Assembly: GCA_947561715.1 (NCBI GenBank)
Contig: OX387203.1
Span: forward strand, 13,888,001-13,952,000
Direction of reading: 5' to 3'
Length of the DNA stretch: 64,000 nt
Origin: Ascidia mentula
Lineage: Eukaryota; Chordata; Ascidiacea; Phlebobranchia; Ascidiidae
Below are positions 55,141 to 64,000 of this stretch, piece after piece; position 1 is the stretch's first letter; each line of letters starts with the position of its first letter. Both the position numbers and the translations under genes were made by a program. The notes beneath the pieces are model-generated. The model had not been told where the DNA came from, made no database searches, and saw nothing but the letters and a program-made list of their open reading frames with translations.

Positions 55141-55640
55141 AATTTAAATTTGCCTAAACAATCCCGAGAAGAAACTTACACCCTACAGCAACAACTCGAA
55201 ACTTTATATTCTAATCAAAACCTTCCAATACCGGACCCCTCTAATTTATTCGCTAAAATTCCCCTCAAATTAATTCCGGACCAACACATTGAAACCTTAT
55301 GAATCCCCATCACGCAACATGAAATTAGAAAAACTCTTTCCCTCTGGCAAAACCCCAGACCGTCGGGGCCGACCTCACCCAAGCTCTTAACTTCTCATAT
55401 TTTAATTCTGTTTCACCCCTTCAGAATACAACCTTGAACATCTTACCCTTATCTTAAAAAAAATGACTCCCGGCCAATCTCTCTTTTAAATACGGACCTT
55501 AAAATTATTCACAAGCTTCTAAATTTCATACTCAAACCCTTCATTCCCGAAATTCTTTCTTCAAATCAATTCGCTACCCCGGCTCTTCCACCACCGACGC
55601 AACTTCTCTCCTACGCGATCTTCACCATCACGCTTCCTCC
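55141..55640 (+). pseudogene. Degenerate LINE ORF2 sequence before the reverse transcriptase
   Basis: G-poor, C-rich sequence that continues the LINE above. Small frames only. 'ISTDASPTLLRDLHHHASSI'-like readings near 55595-55650 echo 'TSDATTLLRDLYSHASSINS' at 56475 of the next copy, so part of the RT region is present but broken by many stops. Confidence 0.45.
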
Positions 55641-55659
55641 ATCAATTCGTCTTAGATTT

Positions 55660-57940
55660 CTGTTTATGATCTGTTGTGACAGACTTATTGAGGCCACTGA
55701 GCAAAGCCAGCCCAGCCCTTGTAAGGGCTGCTTTTGTTTTGAGAGGAGAAGTGAGCTGCCAGTAGCCACCCCGTGCGTTATTTGTGGAGACGCACAAAAA
55801 AATTTGCTTAACTACGCCCAGTAGTTTCCCGGCCTGCTGTTCCGGCCGGAAATGTGCAACCGACCCAAATCTTGATGTTGAAGCCCGTTTCAACCCAGGG
55901 CTTAAGAAGCTAGATCTTTATAAGCTGCTAAAACAGCTTAAAGGCGTAATTCCCTACCCAAACGGCAAAGTTCTGTTCAACTGCGCCTCCGCCGAAAAAG
56001 CTAAGGAGCTTGCTGCCACTATTAGAGCAAGTGGCAAGGCAGACTACGCCAACGCTCATTGCGATGACGAGATCCGGGTGTTTCTGTCTAAAGTTCACCC
56101 GCGAAGTAAAATGTCGGCATTACTAAACTTTATGTCGAAGTACGCCCCAGTCAAAAAAGGGTGGAAGGTGTATGACGACGAGAGCGTATATGGTGGTAAG
56201 CGGGTGATTATCATGAGGGATTCTGTATTGGCCCAAAATCATATCCCCGAGCGCCTGCGTCTGGGCAATAAAACAATCGAAGTTACGTATGAAGGGCAAC
56301 TTCACATACCAAAACGCATACACCCCCTTGGAATTCAATTTAGGCCACATCACAATCATTCACAAGAAAAACGACCCCACCCTTTTGACCAATTTCCGCC
56401 CCATTACCTACTTAACACCGACCTCAAAATCCTAAACCTTCGCATCAAGCCCTTTATTTCGTTAATTCTCTCCACCTCAGACGCAACCACACTTCTACGC
56501 GATTTATATTCTCATGCTTCTTCAATTAATTCGTTCTTCGTTTCTCTTGATTTAAAAAAGCCTTTGACTCTATTTCCTTCCCATGGTCACTCCTTCAATT
56601 AAATCTTAAACGTTTCCCCCTCTCTTTACTCAATATCTTTCTGCTCTTCACTCTAGCGCCCACTCCCGGGTCTTCGTCAATGGCTTCGCCACAAGGGATT
56701 TTACCATCAGGAGAGGTGTCAGACAAGGAGACCCCCTTAGTCTGAACCTCTTCCTTATTGCTTTAGACCCGTTTCCCTCTTATCATTTCGACCCCTGTGC
56801 CATGCCGCAATATTCCCAAGGCAATTGCTTACGCCGATGACGTCACCCTCGTGGTGGCGCATCGGCAGTCCCTCTGTAACTCCCTGTCATTAATAAATTT
56901 TCTAAATTCACCCGGTCTTAAACTGAACCCCGCCAAAACAGAAGCAATTGCCATCCTCCACCCTCTCGTAGACGACCCCTATTAGAATCAAATTAAATGG
57001 AACCCAGATATTCTCTCTAAAACTCTACTTTTACCTGAAATTTCGTACTTGGAAAAACTTACCCCCTACCACCTCAGCAACGAGAGCGGGTCGACGGCAT
57101 TGTGGCAAGCTTTGTCGGAGGCCCAAACGTACCAACTTTGCCCATCAACATCCTGGCAGCCCGCCGTGACCTTGGTGGTTGCGGCGCGGCAAATCTCCCC
57201 CTCTATGCTAATCTGTCCCTTCTCTTTTCTATTAAAAATTATTACAAACACTGCATTTTGGACACCCCAACAACCCCCCAACTTTCCCTCTTTGAATACA
57301 ACCTCGGCCTCCCCTTATCCAATTTATACAACTTTAGAATACGAAACAACCTCCCCCACGCCACATCACCCTCCTCTCACTATCAATACATTCTCTCCCT
57401 TATCAATTCCTTTAAACCCTCCGAACAAGAATTACTCTGTCCCAATTCAAAACCCCTTTATACCCGCATAACAAACCATTCCCAACACCCATTCACGCAC
57501 ACACATACACCACCCCATTTTTTCTCAATTACCTCAAAACCTTCAATTACCCCCAATGTCATCTATGTAATTACCCCATGGAAACCTTCAGTCACCTCTT
57601 TCATTCCTGTCCCTCGATACAACCAATTCTATCCCTCGTCAAAAACACCCTCAACTCCCTCCTCAACAACACCTTCACATATTTAACTTTCCCTAAAACC
57701 CCCCTGTCAGACTACCCTTACTCCTCAACCATTGTAGCCTTATTAAACACGTCCCTCATCCACACCATCTGGAAGACCCGTAACCGTATCAAACATGACC
57801 CCCGTCCTTTACTTAATATACCCCAACACCTGACCCGATCCATCAAACAGACTTTACACTTTCGCCTTACTTTACAAAGGAGCAGGTCTAACGCCGATCT
57901 TGAAGGTGTCTTGGCCGACGTCGTCCAACACCTAAATTAA
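55660..57940 (+). pseudogene. Tx1-like LINE: ORF1 start, reverse transcriptase and C-terminus
   Basis: A Cys-rich start near 55.66-55.80 kb ('PCVICGDAQ') leads to 'VEARFNPGLKKLDLYKLL', 'PNGKVLFNCASAEKAKELAA' and 'APVKKGWKVYDDESVYGGKR' up to 56.3 kb (ORF1). Then comes, without endonuclease, the reverse transcriptase: 'SINSFFVSLDLKKP' (block with catalytic Asp), 'VRQGDPLSLNLFLIALDP', and 'AIAYADDVTLVV' near 56826 (YADD). 57.05-57.94 kb holds the C-terminal part with 'HTIWKTRNRIKHDPRPLLN', ending 'LEGVLADVVQHLN'. It uses all three frames. The coding strand is markedly G-poor, a feature of this family here. Confidence 0.75.
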
Positions 57941-58107
57941 AACCTATTCCCCGGGCAACCAACTCACTCATCATTTAATTTTCGTCGTCTGCAATTCTGT
58001 AAAAAAAAATTTTTCCCGTGCATCGTTTCGTCGTCCGCAATTGTGTAATTTTTGTAAAACCACCATTATCACCCACCACCTGTTTGTTTATTTTTGCGTA
58101 TACAATG

Positions 58108-59165
58108 CCGTCGTTTTTGCGCATATGTACTCTCAATGTTAACGGCCTAGGCCAGGCAGCAGGCACCCAAGAGGAGGGCCCTGTTTCAATACCTTTCCTC
58201 TTTGAACTTTGACCTTTATTGCTTACAAGAAACTCACTCTACTCCCCAAACCGAATCCCTCTGGAAGTCCAAATGGACATCCGGCCCAATCCTCTTAAAC
58301 TCGGCACCTCTGAAGGGCTCTGCCCGAGGAGGTGTCGCTGTTCTTCTAAACACCTCCAATCTTCGAATTCGTAAATCCGTTTCCGACTCTGACATTTCAA
58401 CCATGACCCACACCTTTCACTTAGTTAATATATACGCACCCTCCGGCACAAAAAATACATATTCAATGACAAATTCTTCGAGTCTCTCTTCCCCTATTTC
58501 TCCTCGTCCCACCCCATAGCATTCGCCGGTGATTTTCATTGTGTAGTCGACCCAGCCCTGGACAAATACCCCCTAATAGCCAACCGACAACCAAGTTATT
58601 CCCTCGTTAATTTAATATCCACATTCGACCCACAAGACGCCTTTTGCACCCTTCACCCAACTCTCCGTCAATACTCCTTTCGCGCCCCAAGGACCCAGTC
58701 ATTCATAGACAGAATATATATATCTTCCAAAAACCAATTCCAAAACATCATTCCTTTCCCCTTGTCCATTTTTCCAACACCTTGGACTACTGGGTAATCC
58801 TGAAACTTAAATACCTTGCCCAAACCCATTCGAAACTCCTGGTCCAACAATCGCGACACAAAACCCAAACCTAACAATTCGAAAAGTAGCGCCAAAATCT
58901 TAACGAAAACCCATGACCTGAAAATTTTGATAAATAAGGATCTTAACATTTCGAAATCCCGCACCTCTATTCTGAAATCCCTTTCTTCCGACCCTCAATT
59001 TAAAAACATATCAGACAAATCCCCTTATTCCAAATAAACACCGTTCCGCCGCCGCACTCCCCTACTTGAATTACAGGACAACCACGGCCTCCTTTCTACC
59101 CTAAAAGAGCTTATAACGCACACCCGACAATTTTTTAACACACTTCATGCAGATCAACAATTACC
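58108..59165 (+). pseudogene. Tx1-like LINE ORF2 N-terminus, AP endonuclease
   Basis: From ATG 58108 'MPSFLRICTLNVNGLGQAAG' starts the APE-type endonuclease. After a frame slip come 'LYCLQETHSTP' (catalytic Glu), 'GGVAVLLNTSNLRI', 'FHLVNIYAPSG', then 'AFAGDFHCVVDPALD' (GDFN-like with His instead of Asn), 'FIDRIYISS' and a stretch resembling the linker 'LKYLAQTHSKLL'. It ends near 59.16 kb. No reverse transcriptase follows. The changed GDFN motif and the frame slips mark it as dead. A short 5' UTR-like segment (57.95-58.1 kb) contains two copies of CGTCGTC(C/T)GCAATT. Confidence 0.75.
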
Positions 59166-59535
59166 AGCACCTCAAATTGCCTTCTCGCTACACCCGATTA
59201 GAAAGTATTTTGAATATGACGTGGTGCAGAATAACTCAATTGCTCTGCGAGAAAAAAAGGTTGTGATTATTAAAGTGTGCCATTTTTCGTACCCTGTATC
59301 GTATGATTTCGCACCCTGTAAACATTCCAACGTTAATTGCACAGGAATGTGATTAACCACGGTTGCATTACCCAAGGGCCAGTCTTAATTTGTACGTGCT
59401 ATTGCTTAATGCTTCTATCGAATACAAGAACACAACAGGGACCATGCTTCCAACCTACAACAGCATGTCATCAGACATCACGAAAAAGTGTACGCTGATT
59501 TTTTTAAGGAAAAGGTAATTGTCAAATCAGGCAAT
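59166..59535. other. No gene recognised
   Basis: Sequence between LINE and hAT remnants. A minus-strand frame of 67 codons has no motif. Confidence 0.4.
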
Positions 59536-59539
59536 ATAC

Positions 59540-60620
59540 CTACAGGCATTTCGGCCAAAAAGTAAAAAACCGATGGTGATAGACGCCAATCCACCCTCGA
59601 TCAAGCGTTTTTCAAAACAATTAAGGTAAATTTTGACGCAACAATCTTGTTAAATGCATGTTTGGAATTGGTGACTGTCAATGGACGACCATTTAAAATG
59701 GTTAATGACAGTGGGTTTCCGAAAATCATTGACCCAATGCTTGCTGGAATGGACGACAAAATATCAATCAGCGCTGAAACGATACGCAGCAGAGTTTTAA
59801 ATTTGGCCGACCATATCAAAGATGAAATAAGATCAGAAGTTAAAGGAAGTCTGGTGTCATTAAAGGTAGACATTGCGACTCGGCTCGTCAATCATAGGCG
59901 TTAACATGCAGTTCATTAAGGAAATACTTTGGTTATGAAAGAAATAACTCGACGCCACACAGCCGTTCACTTGACGGCGGTTTTTACAGATGTTGTTCGC
60001 ATGTACAACTTACAACTCAATCAGATTCACAGCATTACAACCGACAATGGCGCCAACATGATAAATAAGGACGAGAAAGAATGCCGGGTACATCACAGGA
60101 ATACGACACATTTCCTGATTCTGAGAGTAAAGATGTGCTTCAGGGCGACTGTTCGACGACGCATGAAATTTAGGTGGAATTAATTCAGGATTTGTGTATA
60201 TTTGATGCTCCTCTTCCGTCTCACCAAAGTACCATCATTAGGAATACGTTGTGCCACACATACTTTAACTGGCTGTGGAAGACGCAATAAATCACAGCTC
60301 TTTGAGTGAAAACATAGTGAAAGCAATAAATCTGTGCAAAAAGTTGAGAAATCCTTCGATCATGGTGGTGTTGAAAAAACTTAAATTAAACAAACCGATT
60401 TTGGACTGCCCATTCCTTGGAAGGGAAGATTGTGAAGAAATGGCCGCATCTAATCACGAACTTTACCTACCTGAGTGCGAAAGGCAAACTTTTATGCGCA
60501 TCCTTGCTGCATTGCAGCCTGCGAAGATTGCAACCAAATCTCTCCAAAGTGATCAACTTACTTTAGGCGATTTTTACTGCATTTGCAATGAAACAATCAA
60601 TTTACAAACATGCTAGAAGT
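59540..60620 (+). pseudogene. hAT transposase remnant
   Basis: 59647-59904 reads 'ACLELVTVNGRPFKMVNDSG' then 'SEVKGSLVSLKVDIATRL', a segment of hAT transposases before and at the start of the RNase-H-like core (the Asp in 'KVDIATR' is the first catalytic residue). 59929-60080 has 'RRHTAVHLTAVFTDVVRMYN' and 'SITTDNGANMI' (TDNGxNM, the second Asp). Near 60.25 kb 'RCATHTLTG' is the HxL motif region, then 'SSLSENIVKAINLCKKLRNP' at 60.30 kb, and 'LQSDQLTLGDFY' at 60.55 kb. The C-terminal dimerisation domain is missing. At least four frame breaks. The two hAT-type MITEs in the window have TAGTGATG ends, but a link to this transposase cannot be shown. Confidence 0.75.
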
Positions 60621-61300
60621 CGAATAACCCACAAAAATAAGTTTCTGCAGTCTTGACGGAAAAGTTAAATCAGATTTAACTCCATCGTCAGCCGCTTCGA
60701 ACGAGAAAATCACACCGTCACAGCATGACGCCGGCTGGTGTGAATCCCGCCTAATTTTGTCAACGGTCAAACATGCAAGATACTGTTTTGGAAAATGTAT
60801 TGCTAATTCGAATGTAAATGTGGAGTTTACTTGAAATAAAATGAAACCTGGGAGAGATAATATATCGTGCATTACGTTTTAAATTCAAAACAACATTTTA
60901 AACACGTACCTTGCTTCTACAGTACATCAAAGGCAGCGAGGATACTGAAGGACAATCAAATTAGTTTTGTTCAGTTAACAAACTGGCGGAAAGTGTACAG
61001 ACTATAGTCATTTGTGTCCATGCGCCAGATCGCTTCAAGCTATTGATTTGCTTGAACCGGAATTGAATCTGAACACGTCACTTGCAGTAGTGCATAACCT
61101 TTTCACTGCTAAAACTGTATATTTTACAATCGCACAATGAGTTTATCTCTTTGCGATCATTGTTTTTTTTTTACAAAGCAGGAGCTCTATTATACCTGCT
61201 CGATTAGACAAGCAGTAAAAGTGTATTACATGATTCCAAAAATACTGCTGAGTGATTTTCTGCAGACTTTTGGTTTAACTCGTAAAAACATCAAATAACA
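60621..61300. other. No gene recognised
   Basis: AT-rich sequence after the hAT remnant. Frames are short on both strands. No terminal repeat seen. Confidence 0.4.
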
Positions 61301-61302
61301 AA

Positions 61303-61795
61303 CTATAAACTATTGGCTTTTCGAACAATGTATCCAGAAATGTACAACACCATGGCTTGGATTTCATCAAATGATACTTTTTTCTGCCAAACTATTAAAC
61401 AATTCAATATCCGAATCAGACCATTTGTAGCTGCACAATGACATAACAACATTCCGCTGCAATGCCAGTTTAGCTTTAATAATCGCATGTTTTTCGAGAA
61501 CTTGCTGGGTGTTGATAAAATATGTTCCCCCTCGTCTAAGCTTTCCAAATGCTTTTTCTAGTGGGTCAGTAGAAAATTGTCCAAGTTGATTGCAAAATAA
61601 ACTTTGTAATAGAAATAAGACCTTTACATGTATGATACATGTTAATAAACTTAATGGGGCCTGCATTATCTGCACTCTGTGTTTCCAATGCGACTACAGT
61701 CCCACAAAATACCCTTTTACAGGTTTGCACATTTGGGCGCTCAATAGGTCAAGGATACACACAAACATAATTCAGCTTTAAATAGTGTCCTCAAG
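61303..61795 (-). pseudogene. P-element/THAP9-like transposase C-terminus, second copy
   Basis: The minus strand shows 'LGQFSTDPLEKAFGKLR' and 'GGTYFINTQQVLEKHAIIKA', nearly as at 29.1 kb, then 'CSYKWSDSDIELFNSL' and in the next frame 'FDEIQAMVLYISGYIVRKA', the segment that follows in P-element relatives. Farther up (61.65-61.79 kb) are short matches to 29.5-29.65 kb (reading 'ALETQS', 'NVQTC'). It is more deleted than the copy at 29-30.9 kb but extends further at the C-terminal side. Confidence 0.8.
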
Positions 61796-61908
61796 AAAAA
61801 TATTCAATATGGTAAAGTTTTGTGCCAAACAGGATAGGGACGTTTAGAAACAACGTACACAATTCATCTTGATGTCGTGTTTATTTGCATTAAAAAATAA
61901 TAATAAAC

Positions 61909-62099
61909 TTGCTGTTTGTGAAGAAAACCGACAATCACCAACATATCATTGATCTGCAACATCTTCTGCTAAACATTTATACCGAGGAAAAAGGTCCAAG
62001 AACGCAACAGCAAACGAAGATCAAGTCAGCATTGATCTACACATACACAGGATGGGAAGAAGAACCCCACCTGTTCATTACAACACAGGGATATGTTGA
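61909..62099 (+). CDS. Open frame upstream of the SGNH-like exons
   Basis: A continuous frame (to 62157) with 'LQHLLLNIYTEEKGPRTQQQ' and 'LIYTYTGWEEEPHLFITTQG' looks protein-like. It overlaps the SGNH-like frame in another phase, so it may be the preceding exon or the same gene with a frame slip. No family recognised. Confidence 0.3.
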
Positions 62100-62579
62100 A
62101 AACAGACATGTTACCTCCGTGCTAACGAATCACCGCTTCAATCCGTGTTGTTGGTGACTGATAGCAACGGGAGGAACATTGTCTGCCCCCAGTATGTCTA
62201 CGGAAATAGGTTCGATCCAGTCGACGTCATCATGCTGGATCTTGGCACAAACCACTTAGCTTCCCGTCGTGTTGAACACCACCACCGCAGCCTCGGGGCC
62301 GAGTTTCAGCAGTTGATTGAGGTTTGTTAACAGAAGTAAGCACGATGCCAGGTTGGTTAAAAGAATACTGTATCTGGCGTCAACAGCAGTATGGTATGTG
62401 CATTTTGTTTTAACACTCGACAGATTGTTGTGGCGTCAACCAAGTACTTCGAAACCTCGCGGGAGAACTGGAGCAACAACCTTCATCTCTCGGACGTATG
62501 GCTGAGCCATTACATGTACAGTCTGGAACCCTATGTCCATACTCTTCTTATGCCACATGTTTATTTTCAAATAAATTAA
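62100..62579 (+). CDS. SGNH/GDSL-esterase-like protein, two exons
   Basis: Exon A runs in frame to 62321 and contains 'VLLVTDSNGRNI', placed like block I (GDS) of SGNH hydrolases with Gly-Asp-Ser changed to Thr-Asp-Ser, and 'DVIMLDLGTNHLA', placed like block III (GxND) with His for Asp. A 102-bp intron (62322-62423, GTTTGT...CGACAG) keeps phase 0. Exon B (62424-62579) gives 'STKYFETSRENWSNNLHLSD' and ends with TAA inside an AATAAA word. SGNH domains hydrolyse esters; some LINEs (CR1) and LTR elements carry one. The catalytic Ser is present, the Asn of block III is kept, block V (DxxH) may be 'DVWLSHYM' (Asp-x3-His). It may be a host or transposon gene. The start is not defined. Confidence 0.4.
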
Positions 62580-63180
62580 ACTGTAGGTTTTGTATTTAGC
62601 AGAAAGAGTTATAGTGTTGTAAGTCTTTATGACAATCAACATGCGGGCTGTGTTGTTTTAATGAAATACCTCACTATTTTTAAATAACGCCGAGGATTAA
62701 GACCTGTTGATGCGCCGGCTGGGCACAAAAGAGTCGGTTTCGTACAATCGGATGCTATCAACAAACAACCGAAACCAAAGAACGAGGAAATGAATTCTCT
62801 ACCATCGAAACCGGGTGCTAAGGAAAAACCAAACATATCAGCCGTCAATCTTCCATCTAAACCGGTATCCGAATCATCCAGATCAAAGTCGGGTGTCAAT
62901 CTTGCATCCAAAATATTATAATTAATCCTAAATCGTCTGTTTGCATGTATGTCGGTACTAATCCGTTACTGAGTCTCTGTCAGCCATAGAGAGACGATTC
63001 AAAGAAATCAAACTTTCACTTCCATCAATAACGGTATCTTAAACCAAGGAAACAAGTTCCTGGTTTAATTCATCAAACAAAAGGTGATGTAGGGATTTTT
63101 CGTTTAACTTGCAATTTAATTGCTTGTCAGAGTTTTACTAGTGTACTTTGGATACTTTCTGTTTTGTAGGCAGTACTGCG
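62580..63180. other. Mostly non-coding; possible Lys/Ser/Pro-rich exon at 62.73-62.92 kb
   Basis: A plus-strand frame near 62730-62920 gives a low-complexity peptide with repeated 'LPSKP' words ending 'GVNLASKIL' and a stop. It may be a tail exon but has no motif. The rest shows nothing. Confidence 0.25.
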
Positions 63181-64000
63181 ATATTGCAAACGTGTGATTG
63201 GTTTGCCTAATGCTCTTTTGTTGTGCTTTTTGCTTTGTTTGTCAGGAGTGGTGGCGATTTTGAATTGCTTGAGACTGTTGCTGAAGCACATATTGGCCTT
63301 GTTTCCTTATAATTGCGCCAAGCCCCCAGCAAACAAACAACGTGTTTTGTCGGTCGACAAGTTGCTTTTCTTCAAAACGTTTTGTCAACAATCTGCCCCT
63401 TCCTGCTCGTTTGGTAATGACAGGCGGTGCTGGGCGTTTTGTTGCGTCAGGGGACAAGATTAGTGCCATTGCCAAGTATTTAATTACACATGACCTCAAC
63501 CACTTTGATGTAAAAACAGAAAAGGAGTTTTTGCAAAGCAACACATTTTGGCAAGATAAATATATGACGAAACGCGTAATACTTTTAAACTTTTGCAAAT
63601 TAAATCGAGAAAAAATACATTTGATTGTCATAAAAATACTTTTGAGAACTACCCAAATACGACAAACTTACTGTCAGCAAGAACAATGCTAACACACAAA
63701 CCAAACAAGATTATTTCGAAATTAACCAAGTTTGAATAAAAAGCGACAAATTCAGGAAAATGGTTGAAAACCAATGCAAAGGAACTGTCAGTTTGTATTC
63801 CAATGTAGTTAAGTTGCACTGCGTTTATAATACTCCGTATGATGGCAGGTTGATGGTTGAGTGCGAAACTTTTGTTTCACCCGGGCTGTGTTGCCGCAGC
63901 TTTGTCAGTTAATCAATGGAATCGGTCTCATTTGGTTTGTGCTGGAATGTTTTTAAAGCCACGTTTTGCGCACAAATCGACCGTTGACAAAATAACTGAT
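63181..64000. other. No gene recognised
   Basis: Open frames on both strands at 63.24-63.69 kb overlap one another. The plus-strand peptide 'GGAGRFVASGDKISAIAKYL' ... 'LQSNTFWQDKYMTKRV' looks protein-like but I know no family for it. The last 300 bases show no frame. Confidence 0.35.

Overview
The window is eukaryotic and most likely comes from a marine invertebrate. It is AT-rich (roughly 36-37 % GC by eye). Its coding signals are split by short GT-AG introns of about 60-420 bp, and it holds animal-type transposon families: PIF/Harbinger, ISL2EU-like, hAT, P-element/THAP9-like, Helitron-like, Penelope-like, Ty3/gypsy and Tx1/L1-like LINEs. I cannot name the species. No typical conserved host gene was recognised and no tRNA or rRNA was found. 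Almost everything is a graveyard of mobile elements, nested and frame-broken.

Layout. 1-16.4 kb is a large decayed inverted duplication. The left arm (1-1.99 kb and 5.2-8.1 kb) is interrupted by a Harbinger transposase plus its MADF/Myb partner. The loop (8.1-10.8 kb) holds a Penelope-like element whose GIY-YIG frame runs into three small phase-0 exons. The right arm is 10.8-15.6 kb. ISL2EU-like remnants (YqaJ nuclease and DDE transposase) lie at 15.6-16.1 kb. A third, internally shortened copy of the arm lies at 46.5-49.9 kb. 16.9-18.75 kb holds a long GC-rich gene for a HUH endonuclease plus superfamily-3 helicase, the architecture of CRESS-DNA replication initiators, with one frame change. 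22.8-25.6 kb is the most interesting block, all on the minus strand: an apparently intact I-PpoI-like His-Cys box endonuclease (25.2-25.6), a broken second HUH/SF3 gene (24.0-25.1), and a clean five-exon gene for a 167-residue protein of unknown family (22.8-23.9).

27-35.3 kb holds a truncated and a longer Helitron-like Rep pseudogene (HUH and two-tyrosine motif, no helicase seen) and a P-element/THAP transposase pseudogene. A strongly G-poor stretch follows (35.3-36.3). 36.6-37.8 kb is a Ty3/gypsy remnant in which protease is joined to integrase. 37.8-45.6 kb is a second large inverted repeat, with arms of about 1.9-2.1 kb, whose spacer contains a 205-bp satellite with higher-order variants (40.6-42.7). 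50-59 kb is a cluster of Tx1/L1-like LINE pieces in both orientations. 59.5-61.8 kb holds hAT and P-element remnants. 62.1-62.6 kb holds two spliced exons of an SGNH-esterase-like protein.

The genes do not form one pathway. The plausible functional units are the 167-residue spliced gene, the His-Cys box nuclease, possibly the 585-codon HUH/SF3 frame, and the SGNH-like exons. The co-orientation of nuclease, Rep and spliced gene at 22.8-25.6 kb is the best candidate for an undescribed mobile or virus-derived unit, but the evidence for linkage is position only.
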